From the IMG/VR virus record IMGVR_UViG_3300042887_002087, positions 1-64,000 of that record: 64,000 bases of DNA. One strand, given 5' to 3'. Within the stretch, counting starts at the first letter, position 1. The number at the start of each line of letters is the position of its first letter. The translations under genes and the position numbers were made by a program. Source of the stretch: a virus. The notes beneath the pieces are model-generated. The model was not told where the DNA came from. It saw nothing but the letters and a program-made list of their open reading frames with translations, and did no database searches. This document shows, piece by piece, positions 51,849 to 60,055 of this stretch.

Positions 51849-53729
51849 TTATTTTTTATTGTGTAACATAATATAAGGAGTTCCTTTAACATTAACCGCT
51901 GGTTCCATGTTAAATCCTTTATTTGTAACTTCTATTTGTGATTTTATAACAAATTCATTTGTTCTAGGATTTGATCTTTCGTAATAATCTTTTTTCTCTT
52001 TATCATAAGCCTCAAGACGATTTCTTCCAGTTTCATCTCCTGTGAGATATTTTCTTAAATTCTCTGCTTGTTTGTTCATCGCATTCTCTAAAACTGAACT
52101 ATAACCTCCTATAGTTTTGGCAAACTTATCTATTTCATTACCGAAACTTGTCGGTATACCTTTTAATATTTTATCTGAAAAGTCTGTTGCATATTTTAAA
52201 TTATCTTGTGCTATTTTTTCTATAGAAATAGTTCCTTTATATCTTTCGTCATTATTCAGACCTTCATTTCTTCCAAATGAACTATCTTTTACGTTCTTAA
52301 CACTTTTTAGACCTGCACCTTGCATCACATTTAATATCTGTTTAACTGTAGAAAATTGTTCTTTGGCAATTTGCTCAGGGCTCATATTCTCGAACGCCTT
52401 CCTATTTTCTTTTAACACATCTATTTGTGCTTGTGTTAATGAATCTAATGTAACTTCTGTTTGTTTACCAAATTTATCCGATAAACTTTCAGGTATGGTA
52501 ATTGACATTTTACCATCCTTCATTTGTGACATATTTGTAAGAAACTCTCTATCCTTACTATTCATATCAAACCCTTTAGCTAATAAAACGTTATTAGCTA
52601 GTATTCTTTCTTGAGCAGCAATTGCTGTTTTATTTAAATCACCGGTTGACATACCTAATTTATCGGCCATCTCTTTTGCTCTTCTTAAATTTGCACCCGT
52701 AACTTCAAATTTTCCTTGCTCCTTATTGTATGTCGCTAAACCACCCGCAGCACCAATTAACGCATCTTGTAAACCTTCAACGTTATTTGTTGCCATATAC
52801 ATTAACTTAAGTGGATCATTAAAATCACCAATTGCACCACCTAATACTTGTAAATTTGCAGTTAATTCAATTGCACTATCAGGACTCATAACTTTATCCG
52901 CAATCTTAAATACGTCATTCATATTCGTTCTAAATTCAAGAGATTTTTGTATCATTCTATTTAATCCTTGAACACCAGCCGAAAACCCATATTCGTTTAA
53001 TTTACCTAAATCTTTTTGCAACATTTCTGTTGTTTTCTTTGCATTTAAACCTAAAGAAATTGACGATCTACCTGCCGTATCAATTTTTAATAAAGTATCG
53101 GCAGCACCAAATCCCACTTTTTCAAATTCACTCATTGTCTCCGACATATCTCTTAAAGAACTACCAAACGCCCTAGTTGTCACTAAAGAGTTTTCCATTG
53201 TTTTTTGAGATAATAAGTTAAATCTACCGGATTTTTCACCCAACCCCGTAACTAATTCCCCCAAATTTTCCATATCAAACCCTAAGGTTGCTGCCATAGG
53301 AACGGTCTCTAATATGACATCTCTATATGCTCTCGATAGTTCTCCTGTAATACCTATTTTTTCATTAATAGTTGTATGTAATTGAGACTCTCTTTCTAAT
53401 TGTTTGAATATTTCCTTTTCAAGTGTTAATAATGTTGTTGCAGGATTTAATAATCCCTTCATGTCAACTTTAAATTCACTACCCATTTCTGATTTTGATG
53501 AAACACTTTTTGCCATTGCATCACCGACATCTATTGGGTTTGTTAAACTTCTATATGCATTTTGTGTAGTTGATGTAGTATTTGATTGTATTGATCTTCC
53601 GTATCTAGATTGTCTACCGATCCAACTCTGTGTTGCAGGATCATTTCCACCATCATTCATATAAGCACCAACAGCAGAATTTTTATCTGCATAATTGTTT
53701 ACGTAATATTCTTTATCTCTTACCGCCAT
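51849..53729 (-). CDS. gp29: Tail tape-measure protein (gp29-like)
   Basis: This 626-residue, largely alpha-helical protein has long amphipathic helices (residues 85-620) and a Gly/Ala-rich centre (LVTGLGEKSGRFNLLSQKTM; ALIGAAGGLATYNKEQGKF), typical of tape measures. They set tail length and end up in the tube. Its length is close to T4 gp29 (590). Position just after the gp26-like hub protein and small ORF, and before the giant baseplate genes, fits. The late box ends only 3 nt before its ATG. The sequence does not show a lytic domain. Confidence 0.72.
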   Translation of the reverse strand: MAVRDKEYYVNNYADKNSAVGAYMNDGGNDPATQSWIGRQSRYGRSIQSNTTSTTQNAYRSLTNPIDVGDAMAKSVSSKSEMGSEFKVDMKGLLNPATTLLTLEKEIFKQLERESQLHTTINEKIGITGELSRAYRDVILETVPMAATLGFDMENLGELVTGLGEKSGRFNLLSQKTMENSLVTTRAFGSSLRDMSETMSEFEKVGFGAADTLLKIDTAGRSSISLGLNAKKTTEMLQKDLGKLNEYGFSAGVQGLNRMIQKSLEFRTNMNDVFKIADKVMSPDSAIELTANLQVLGGAIGDFNDPLKLMYMATNNVEGLQDALIGAAGGLATYNKEQGKFEVTGANLRRAKEMADKLGMSTGDLNKTAIAAQERILANNVLLAKGFDMNSKDREFLTNMSQMKDGKMSITIPESLSDKFGKQTEVTLDSLTQAQIDVLKENRKAFENMSPEQIAKEQFSTVKQILNVMQGAGLKSVKNVKDSSFGRNEGLNNDERYKGTISIEKIAQDNLKYATDFSDKILKGIPTSFGNEIDKFAKTIGGYSSVLENAMNKQAENLRKYLTGDETGRNRLEAYDKEKKDYYERSNPRTNEFVIKSQIEVTNKGFNMEPAVNVKGTPYIMLHNKK

Positions 53730-53732
53730 ACC

Positions 53733-53740
53733 TATAAATA
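53733..53740 (-). promoter_or_regulatory. Late-type promoter box, 3 nt from tape-measure ATG
   Basis: A perfect TATTTATA on the sense strand, immediately after the stop of the 47-residue ORF; the closest box-to-ATG distance in the window. Confidence 0.6.
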
Positions 53741-53884
53741 CTATTGAGTATTATTTTCCAACTCAATTATGTAATTTACATAATATCTACGTAAGTGAAC
53801 CGGCATTGTTAATAAATCGCCGTAAGAAAACCCTTTTTTAATTAAAAATAAAATTTCGTCTAACTGTCCTTTCTTATATTCCAT
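53741..53884 (-). CDS. Small tail-assembly-type protein downstream of gp26-like gene (47 aa)
   Basis: This 47-residue ORF starts MEYKKGQLDEILFLIKKGFS and contains GFSYGDLLTMPVHLRRYYVN. It matches the pattern F-x-Y-x-D/E-x(3)-MP-x(2)-R-R-Y/F found in short helper proteins of tail/baseplate hub assembly that follow gp26-type genes. Its start overlaps the end of the gp26-like gene by 11 bp in another frame, so coupled translation or a frameshift fusion is possible. No clear shift site for the fused frame was found. It is followed after 11 bp by the tape-measure gene. Confidence 0.72.
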   Translation of the reverse strand: MEYKKGQLDEILFLIKKGFSYGDLLTMPVHLRRYYVNYIIELENNTQ

Positions 53885-54623
53885 AGAAAGGGCGAAAAAA
53901 CTCTACCCCAAATCCAATTCTAACTTGGACATCTTCTCCTGATGGGGTTCTTACTGTTTGGGTTAAATCTAACCCGGGTTTATTATCTTTTACAAATTTC
54001 CTAAAATCTTGTGAATCTTTAATTGGCATGGTTTCAATAAAACCTCTAATTTTTAACGCATCTCTCACTCCACCAACAGATTTAATCATCATCTCAAGTT
54101 GTTTGGTTATAACAGGTGCAACACCATTACCATTCCAACTCTCTTTAATTTTTTCAATTTCATCTTCTTGTTTTTGTGTTAAAAACTTGAACGTGATTTC
54201 TGTTTTACTTTTTTCTAAATAATGACCGTATTCTCCGTTTGTATCTTCTACTAAATTAAAATCTTTTATTTTTAATGAACCTAAATCTACCTCAACGGTA
54301 AATTCATTTCCAGTTTTATCGTCAGTAATTGTTAAATTATAATCAGAACCAAATGCCGTATTTCTTAAAAATATTAAAATTGCTTGTCTATCTTCCTCAA
54401 CAATTTCTTCTATGTTTAAATCTTTATCTAAAATTTTTCTTTTTAAAAGTTCAGTAATAACGGTATTTGTATTTAAAAAACTTGGGGATGATAAAATGTT
54501 CTCATCTGAAGCCGTTAAATAAGCCACTCTTACCGATTTTTTCTTATTCGTATAATGAATACCTTTACTTGGTAATTCTATTACATCATAGGCGATCGCC
54601 GGGTCAATTCTAGTTTCTTCCAT
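53874..54623 (-). CDS. gp26: Baseplate hub subunit, gp26-like
   Basis: This 249-residue protein shows the pattern of the T4 baseplate hub (gp26) family: YDVIELPSKGIHYTNKKKSV, then YLTASDENILSSPSFLNT, LLKRKILDKDLNIEEIVEED, ILIFLRNTAFGSDYNLTI. This corresponds to the ELPSxG..Y...V....L...DE, then L...D...IL..LR...G..Y.L series. gp26 helps assemble the hub with the tape measure. No perfect late box precedes it (AGTTATTAAG only), although a strong terminator separates it from gp19, so its promoter is unresolved. Confidence 0.8.
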   Translation of the reverse strand: MEETRIDPAIAYDVIELPSKGIHYTNKKKSVRVAYLTASDENILSSPSFLNTNTVITELLKRKILDKDLNIEEIVEEDRQAILIFLRNTAFGSDYNLTITDDKTGNEFTVEVDLGSLKIKDFNLVEDTNGEYGHYLEKSKTEITFKFLTQKQEDEIEKIKESWNGNGVAPVITKQLEMMIKSVGGVRDALKIRGFIETMPIKDSQDFRKFVKDNKPGLDLTQTVRTPSGEDVQVRIGFGVEFFRPFYGI

Positions 54624-54674
54624 AATACTATAATTTACTTAATAACTACTTCAAAGTAAAGTTTTTAAAAAAGA

Positions 54675-54705
54675 AAAACCGATAATCTTTTGAACTATCG
54701 GTTTT
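54675..54705 (-). terminator. Intrinsic terminator after gp19 tail tube
   Basis: A perfect 10-bp stem (AAAACCGATA with TATCGGTTTT), 11-nt loop, followed by TCTTTTTT on the sense strand. It is 22 bp after the gp19 stop, the strongest terminator in the window. Confidence 0.88.
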
Positions 54706-54726
54706 CGTATATGAAAATCTGTAATA

Positions 54727-55215
54727 TTAGTATATTAAAATACATCTATCCATTCTCAAAGAACATGTAATATTAGCTAATTCATCTCTGTTATAGTCTA
54801 ATTCACCAAAGTTCAAGTCAGTTAAAAAACAGTTTTCTAATAACCATTTTTCAACTACTACTCCTGTTGGGTCTAACATCTCCAATTCAATATCCTTTTT
54901 ATAACCTGCAGCATAACCCATACGACCTGTTACAGATTCAGCATGTAAACGGAACCATTCCATTAAAGCTTGAGAAGCTGAAGGTCCAATTGGATCTCTA
55001 AAAGTCATTTTAATTTCATTCCACTCAAATCTACCTGCAACATATGTTGATGTGTTCAGGAAAGGAATTGCAACTGAATTGATTTTAGCACTTGGTCTTG
55101 ACGCGGCAGATACATACCATTCGTTTATACCCAAAGATGAGTTGAATCTTACGATAAATCGGTTGACCCTTTTCGGTTCGTAAGGTGTCGGCATTTTCAT
55201 TAATAAATCGGCCAT
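54727..55215 (-). CDS. gp19: Tail tube protein, gp19
   Basis: This 162-residue protein follows T4 gp19 in length (163) and pattern: MKMPTPYEPKRVNRFIVRF, then EWYVSAASRPSAKI, NEIKMTFRDPIGPSASQALM, EWFRLHAESVTGRMGYAAGY, LEMLDPTGVVVEKWLLENCF, DYNRDELANITCSLRMDRCI. It polymerises on the baseplate to form the inner tube. It forms its own late unit with a strong terminator; its promoter region (55216-55536) is the longest intergenic stretch in the window and has several odd elements. Confidence 0.92.
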   Translation of the reverse strand: MADLLMKMPTPYEPKRVNRFIVRFNSSLGINEWYVSAASRPSAKINSVAIPFLNTSTYVAGRFEWNEIKMTFRDPIGPSASQALMEWFRLHAESVTGRMGYAAGYKKDIELEMLDPTGVVVEKWLLENCFLTDLNFGELDYNRDELANITCSLRMDRCILIY

Positions 55216-55254
55216 ATTGTGTGTTTGTTAAGTTTTGTTAGTTATTTACTTTCT

Positions 55255-55262
55255 AATAAATA
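55255..55262 (-). promoter_or_regulatory. Late-type promoter box (TATTTATT) for gp19
   Basis: Sense TATATTTATTAG, 39 nt before the gp19 ATG, giving a longer leader than most units. Confidence 0.55.
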
Positions 55263-55295
55263 TATCCAAAAGGAAAATAATTTTATTTTGAATTA

Positions 55296-55323
55296 ATTAT
55301 CTCAAAAAGGTTGTTTATGTCAA
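55296..55323 (-). promoter_or_regulatory. Sigma70-like promoter candidate before gp19
   Basis: Sense TTGACA (55318-55323), 16-bp spacer, GATAAT (55296-55301). It is close to the proteobacterial consensus, which is odd if the host is a Bacteroidota. One instance only. Confidence 0.3.
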
Positions 55324-55352
55324 TTATTTTTCGTAGTTTTTTACAGGCCCCA

Positions 55353-55367
55353 GTATCTAGTTCCAGT
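55353..55367. repeat. 15-bp direct repeat, copy A
   Basis: GTATCTAGTTCCAGT; identical copy B at 55414-55428, 61 bp apart, in the gp18-gp19 spacer. Confidence 0.85.
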
Positions 55368-55382
55368 TTAATACTCTACTTT

Positions 55383-55408
55383 AATAAATAATATATCATT
55401 AATAAATA
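55383..55408 (-). promoter_or_regulatory. Two extra late-type boxes between direct repeats
   Basis: Sense TATTTATT occurs twice (55401-55408 and 55383-55390), between the two 15-bp repeats and not near a start codon. They may drive a leader or small transcript into the gp19 unit. Confidence 0.4.
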
Positions 55409-55413
55409 CTAGT

Positions 55414-55428
55414 GTATCTAGTTCCAGT
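55414..55428. repeat. 15-bp direct repeat, copy B
   Basis: GTATCTAGTTCCAGT, identical to 55353-55367. Confidence 0.85.
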
Positions 55429-55465
55429 ATTCTGGGTAAAGTATAATTATTTTTTTGTTATACAT

Positions 55466-55483
55466 ATGTTCCACGTGGAGCAT
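55466..55483. promoter_or_regulatory. parS-like palindrome
   Basis: ATGTTCCACGTGGAGCAT is palindromic except for one base pair. The inner TGTTCCACGTGGAGCA differs at one base from the widespread ParB-binding sequence TGTTCCACGTGGAACA. No ParB gene is in the window. Confidence 0.5.
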
Positions 55484-55484
55484 T

Positions 55485-55512
55485 AAAAAAGGGCACCATT
55501 TCTGATACCCTT
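55485..55512 (-). terminator. Intrinsic terminator after gp18 tail sheath
   Basis: Sense AAGGGTATC, short loop, GGTGCCCTT followed by T residues: a 9-bp stem including two G-U pairs, about 24 bp after the gp18 stop. Confidence 0.75.
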
Positions 55513-55536
55513 CTTATTTTTATATCTCCTTTTAGA

Positions 55537-58521
55537 TTAGATATTTTCAAATGAAGCTCCTGTTGGTGTAATAATGAATTCCACATCGATATATTCAAGA
55601 GAACGAGTTGGTTTAATGTAAATCTTACCTCTCATTGTGTTTGCGTCGATATCCTCAGGATCGTTAGAAACTGTTACACGGAAGTCATACAAACCTCTTT
55701 CTTTCTTAATTGCGTCCAAGATAGGGTTTACCAATCTTAAGAATTCATTTCTTACTTGGTCATCGTTTTGTTCAAACAATAATCTTACAGAAACTGCAGA
55801 AATTAACTTTCTTGCTCTTAATAACAATCTTCTTACGTTGATTCTATCTAAAGCGGATTCTCTAACTTGTAACGTTTTGTTACCCCAAATAATAGTACCT
55901 GTATCAGAGAATGTAGCGATTGGGTTAATTCTGTTCTTATATAATACGTCTCTATCATCTAAAGTCAATTTTTTAGTTGCTTTGATCGCATTTACTAAAC
56001 CTCTACTATAACCCGCAACCGCGAACCAAGGATAAGACACGTTGTCAGTTAAGGCAATGTTCTTTACAACCTCACCTGTTGGTGGGATATATAATTGAGT
56101 TGCATTATCTGTATCTCTTACTTGAATCCAAGGCCAATATGTTGCAGAATAGTTAGAATCTATACCCGCGTCATCTAAAGCAGATACAATAGAATCTGTT
56201 GCAGTTGCCCCTGTGATATTTGGTGAGTTCATAATATATAATGAATCAGCTCTTTCAGTTTCAATCATATCAATCGCTTGATTAACTAATGAACTATGAT
56301 CTTGGAAGTTAATACCAGGTGTTGCAAATACGTTAATATCTACAGCTTCAGGATTTGAATACGTCTCAATACCTTGTAAGTAAGCGTAATAGTCAGAATT
56401 ACCTACTGAATCACTAAACACTCCTCCGGGGGTTGTATGTCCTAACTTATAGATAGATTTACCAAAAATATAACGATCGTCGTTAGTTCTTATTGATCTA
56501 TATATATCCCAACCATCCCTACCTCCATAAACTGCAAAAGTGAATTTACGGAAATTAATATTAGTTAATTTATTATTACCATTATTATTAAGCTCATCTT
56601 GACCTTCTAAATCATATGGTGTTGTTTGGAAAGTTGTTGTTCCAGTAATTGTGGAGGCGTTTACAGACAAATGGAAACCAAATGTTTCTGTTGTTGCCAT
56701 CTCACCTTTATATTTTAATAAATCTCTATCGAATCCAACAGCGTCAGATAAACCTAACATAACTTTTCTTACCTTATCTCCACCTTCAATATTAGGTGAA
56801 CCATTCACATCGTAAGTTTCAACATCACCCGCATCGTTATATTTTGTTTTGAATATTACATTACCTAATCCCATATTAATTCCTGATACAGTACCAAAGT
56901 TTTTGTTGTTTGCAAAACCTCTAAAACCAGCAGGAATAGCATCTACAGGTGCTCCGTCCGCCATAACCAACATAATTCTTTTAGAAACTAACGCGTATTC
57001 ACCATCAGATGTACCGATTTTCTTACCTATATAACCTGGAGTATCTGGATTCATAGAACATCTTGAATATTTTTCAAGAGCTACTTGATTCTCATCAGTA
57101 TCGTTAAAATCACGAACCACTAAATCAAACTCCATAGTTTCTAAATTAATATTTTGAATATTGATTTTTACTTCAAAGTTAGCAGCCTCTCCGTCGGAGA
57201 TTGTAATAACTTGAAATAAATCAGCAACATTACCACCACGAACTTCAGAAACAACCATCGGTGAAATTGTTGTATCCCATGGTTTTAAGTAATTATATGA
57301 ATTAGAATCTTCTTCTGATTCATATGAAACGTCCATAGAAATACCTCTTACTAATCCTCTTTCAAAGGCGGTTCCTAAATAATTAGGATATGATTCATGT
57401 ACATATACCGGATAGTCACCTTTATCTTTATCAAATACATCAGTTCCTAAAACTTTAGAAATATATTTTGATGATGATCGATTTAATGAACAAACAAATT
57501 GTTTAACTCCACTTGTCGTACCTGTTACGTTGATTGAAAACTCACCCATTGGGTTTGTATTCATATCAGATCCCGTAACACCTGATAATATGAATTTATT
57601 ATCATCCTTAACTTCATGTATTAATGTTTGTCCGCTATATATACCTCTTGATCTTATTGCTGCAACCACTACATTATGGTATTCATCGGCTAAAAGTGCT
57701 TCCCAATCAAATTGAGTAATTGACCATTTGTTAGTTGAATTTGTAAATGTGAATAAATAAGAATAAATACCATTTACACCGTCACCGTCTGGAGGAGTGA
57801 CCAAACCATCAGATTGGTGATGCATTGTATTCCACCATTCTTTTGTATTATTACTATTACTATATTTTTCTCCAGATAATGGAGATACTAATTCTGTACC
57901 ATTTCCAACAATTGCACTATCTTCTGTTCCTTCCGTATTTCTTCCTATCCAAAAATATTCATTAGTTGATCCGGTAGTTGAACCTTCATAATCACCGTAA
58001 TTATCTTTTAAATATGTTACAATATCAGTACCATCAACAGATGTTACACCTGACAAATGAGCAATAATTTCATTTAATGAATTTATTGAAGATCCGGTTT
58101 CTGTTGTTGTAATTCCTGTTGTTGTAATTGTTACACTACCAACTTCATTAGTTACGCCAGAATACCCTTCTAAAATTACACCACCTACGGTTTTAATACC
58201 GAATGTTTTATATGGTCTATAACCTGTAAGACCCAATACTCTCGTTACGAATAATTGATTAGATTCTTGTAAATATGATTTTGCAACATATCCTAATTCA
58301 TATTTTGGATTACCGTCACTGAACTTTTCAGGTGAAGTAGATCCAAAATACAATTTGAATTCGTCAAAATTTGAAATTAAAATAGGTTCGAAAGCTGGAC
58401 CTTTTAAAGTCTCACCAGCTAAACCTAATGTTGTAACACCTACACTCTGTGCTACAAATGTTAAATCGAGCTCGGATGTATAGACACCTGGAGACACGAA
58501 AACTCTGTTATTACTTGCCAT
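55537..58521 (-). CDS. gp18: Tail sheath protein, gp18
   Basis: This 994-residue contractile sheath subunit begins RVFVSPGVYTSELDLTFVAQ. It has the conserved C-terminal part RGLVNAIKATKKLTLDDRDV, then NRINPIATFSDTGTIIWGNK, RRLLLRARKLISAVSVRLLF, RVTVSNDPEDIDANTMRGKI, as in T4-type sheaths. It is about 330 residues longer than T4 gp18 (659). The extra sequence lies in the middle of the protein and probably forms surface-exposed domains. It has its own late box (58559-58566) with a 37-nt leader, and a terminator downstream. Confidence 0.92.
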   Translation of the reverse strand: MASNNRVFVSPGVYTSELDLTFVAQSVGVTTLGLAGETLKGPAFEPILISNFDEFKLYFGSTSPEKFSDGNPKYELGYVAKSYLQESNQLFVTRVLGLTGYRPYKTFGIKTVGGVILEGYSGVTNEVGSVTITTTGITTTETGSSINSLNEIIAHLSGVTSVDGTDIVTYLKDNYGDYEGSTTGSTNEYFWIGRNTEGTEDSAIVGNGTELVSPLSGEKYSNSNNTKEWWNTMHHQSDGLVTPPDGDGVNGIYSYLFTFTNSTNKWSITQFDWEALLADEYHNVVVAAIRSRGIYSGQTLIHEVKDDNKFILSGVTGSDMNTNPMGEFSINVTGTTSGVKQFVCSLNRSSSKYISKVLGTDVFDKDKGDYPVYVHESYPNYLGTAFERGLVRGISMDVSYESEEDSNSYNYLKPWDTTISPMVVSEVRGGNVADLFQVITISDGEAANFEVKINIQNINLETMEFDLVVRDFNDTDENQVALEKYSRCSMNPDTPGYIGKKIGTSDGEYALVSKRIMLVMADGAPVDAIPAGFRGFANNKNFGTVSGINMGLGNVIFKTKYNDAGDVETYDVNGSPNIEGGDKVRKVMLGLSDAVGFDRDLLKYKGEMATTETFGFHLSVNASTITGTTTFQTTPYDLEGQDELNNNGNNKLTNINFRKFTFAVYGGRDGWDIYRSIRTNDDRYIFGKSIYKLGHTTPGGVFSDSVGNSDYYAYLQGIETYSNPEAVDINVFATPGINFQDHSSLVNQAIDMIETERADSLYIMNSPNITGATATDSIVSALDDAGIDSNYSATYWPWIQVRDTDNATQLYIPPTGEVVKNIALTDNVSYPWFAVAGYSRGLVNAIKATKKLTLDDRDVLYKNRINPIATFSDTGTIIWGNKTLQVRESALDRINVRRLLLRARKLISAVSVRLLFEQNDDQVRNEFLRLVNPILDAIKKERGLYDFRVTVSNDPEDIDANTMRGKIYIKPTRSLEYIDVEFIITPTGASFENI

Positions 58522-58558
58522 TGATTTTTGTTTGGTTAATTAATTTTATTACTTATCT

Positions 58559-58566
58559 TATAAATA
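58559..58566 (-). promoter_or_regulatory. Late-type promoter box for gp18
   Basis: Sense GATATTTATAAG with a perfect TATTTATA, 37 nt before the ATG at 58521. Shares the divergent spacer with the RHH-like gene. Confidence 0.6.
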
Positions 58567-58636
58567 TCTTTGTTTTTATCAAAGATTTCCCAACTTTTCT
58601 TAAAAAGATAGTTATTTATCTTTTAATATCTTTTAT

Positions 58637-58795
58637 ATGGAAAACACTCAAAAAAACGTTAAAATAAGTGGGAAACACCACGAAATGTTAAAAAATTACT
58701 GTGATAAAAATGGTTTAAAAATCTATAAAGTTTTAGAAAAACACATAGAAGAACTTTGTAAACCTAAAAAGAAGGACATATACGGGGATGATTAA
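58637..58795 (+). CDS. Small RHH-like protein (52 aa)
   Basis: This 52-residue ORF starts MENTQKNVKISGKHHEMLKN and contains YCDKNGLKIYKVLEKHIEEL. The pattern of a beta strand (NVKIS) followed by two helices (HEMLKNYCDKN and KIYKVLEKHIEELC) fits a ribbon-helix-helix protein. Such small dimers often bind DNA as repressors. It is one of very few plus-strand genes here, and its last bases overlap the converging end of the gp15-like gene. A one-mismatch late box (TATTTATC at 58613-58620) lies 16 nt upstream. Confidence 0.72.
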   Translation: MENTQKNVKISGKHHEMLKNYCDKNGLKIYKVLEKHIEELCKPKKKDIYGDD

Positions 58796-60054
58796 TAAAG
58801 ATAAACAAAATCTAAAGTGGCACCGAATACAGGAGCACTTGTTAGTGTTATTTGTTTTTGTCCTGTTATTTCATATCCCTCATCACTAAATTCAATAAGT
58901 CCATTTGTGGTAACACTAATAACACTATTAATCTTTTCTTGTAGATCAAAAACTAAGTTGACTCCATTGAAATTAAAACTTTCACGACCAACCTGTAATT
59001 CATTACCGTTTTGGTCATACATTTTGTTATTTCTACCTTTATAGTAACTTACAACAATTACATCACCTTGTAATGGGGTTCCGCTAAAATTTATGTTTGA
59101 TAATCCCCCAAAATGAGAATGTGAATAATGTACGTCTTTTTCCTGTACAATTCCATTAATTGATACGTTAAATAAAACTGTTATATTCTCACCTACACTA
59201 TATATTGTACTAGTACCATTTGATATTAATGTGGCTAACGTTATATCAATTGTTTTAGATATATATTTTTTAGTTAAACTACCTCCACCTTTCATCGATT
59301 CATTTACGATAAAAGCTCGACTAATAGCTGGTTTAACCTCGAATTCATCACTATCAATTAAAAACCCTAACATAGTACATTTATATGTTTGCATATAAAA
59401 TCTACGACCATCAATTGTTTCCATAGGTGTATTGTCTTCTATTGTGTCTAAAACAATTGGAATATAATGACCTTTAACTTGAGTGTAATCTTGTCTAGAT
59501 GAAAAATTTTGTAAAACTAATTTATTAAATTTATTTAAATCTCTAAACTTATTACAAACAATAGTAATATCATATGTAATATCACATGGAATCGGTTGTG
59601 GTATTTTATAAATGTCCGCTCCCATAGAATTACCATTCCAAGTTGGAACTGTTGCATAATGAAACTGATGTCTATCAGGAATAGTTCTTTGTATTGACGG
59701 GTTTGTACCAAACTGTACGTCAGGTTTTCTAATGATTGTAATAAATGGTAATTTTACATTACCGTCAGAATCTGAAAATTCCCAATTGTTTGAAAATTCA
59801 CCCCATCTTTGAATTGTTAATATTTTATCAATAACAGGTATTTGTACACCATCAGAAACAACTTTAAATGTATTTTTTACATAATCCAACATACCCCTAT
59901 CCAAATCATCATGTAAAATAGAGTCAGGTAAAAAAGAATCGGATTTTGTAATCATATCCAATAACTCCTCTCTTCTTTTTAATATACCTTCACCTTGGTA
60001 AGTATCCTTACCACCGTAAACGTTGATCATGTTTTTTCTTTTAGGTATTCCCAT
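58792..60054 (-). CDS. gp15: Tail completion/sheath terminator, gp15-like, with C-terminal extension
   Basis: This protein of about 420 residues contains, after GVQIPVIDKILTIQRWGEFS, the run PFITIIRKP, then ITYDITIVCNKFRDLNKFNK, and RRFYMQTYKCTMLGFLID. This is comparable in order and spacing to T4 gp15 (IRVPI..., IYELSIFTRYEDDMFQI, RRRIEWSLTFEVNGW). gp15 caps the sheath and joins head to tail. The C-terminal about 150 residues are an extension of beta-type sequence. A GTG at 60093 would extend the frame into the upstream gene; the ATG at 60054 (MGIPKRKN) is preferred. Confidence 0.62.
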   Translation of the reverse strand: MGIPKRKNMINVYGGKDTYQGEGILKRREELLDMITKSDSFLPDSILHDDLDRGMLDYVKNTFKVVSDGVQIPVIDKILTIQRWGEFSNNWEFSDSDGNVKLPFITIIRKPDVQFGTNPSIQRTIPDRHQFHYATVPTWNGNSMGADIYKIPQPIPCDITYDITIVCNKFRDLNKFNKLVLQNFSSRQDYTQVKGHYIPIVLDTIEDNTPMETIDGRRFYMQTYKCTMLGFLIDSDEFEVKPAISRAFIVNESMKGGGSLTKKYISKTIDITLATLISNGTSTIYSVGENITVLFNVSINGIVQEKDVHYSHSHFGGLSNINFSGTPLQGDVIVVSYYKGRNNKMYDQNGNELQVGRESFNFNGVNLVFDLQEKINSVISVTTNGLIEFSDEGYEITGQKQITLTSAPVFGATLDFVYLY

Positions 60055-60055
60055 A

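Larger units (their letters stand above)
55216..55536 (-). other. 321-bp intergenic region between gp18 and gp19
   Basis: It holds, from gp18 toward gp19: the gp18 terminator (55485-55512), a parS-like palindrome (55466-55483), two 15-bp direct repeats (55353-55367 and 55414-55428) flanking two extra TATTTATT boxes (55383-55408), a TTGACA...GATAAT pair (55296-55323), and the gp19 late box (55255-55262). No ORF over 21 codons is convincing. Confidence 0.7.

Noticed and set aside
53827-53833. GGGTTTT on the minus strand as a -1 frameshift site in the small ORF before the tape measure
   Set aside because: Careful recount shows six A residues before it; the 47-codon ORF is continuous in one frame, so no frameshift is needed.
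55420-55486. 21-codon minus-strand ORF over the parS-like site
   Set aside because: Very short, no supporting signal, and it runs into the direct repeat.
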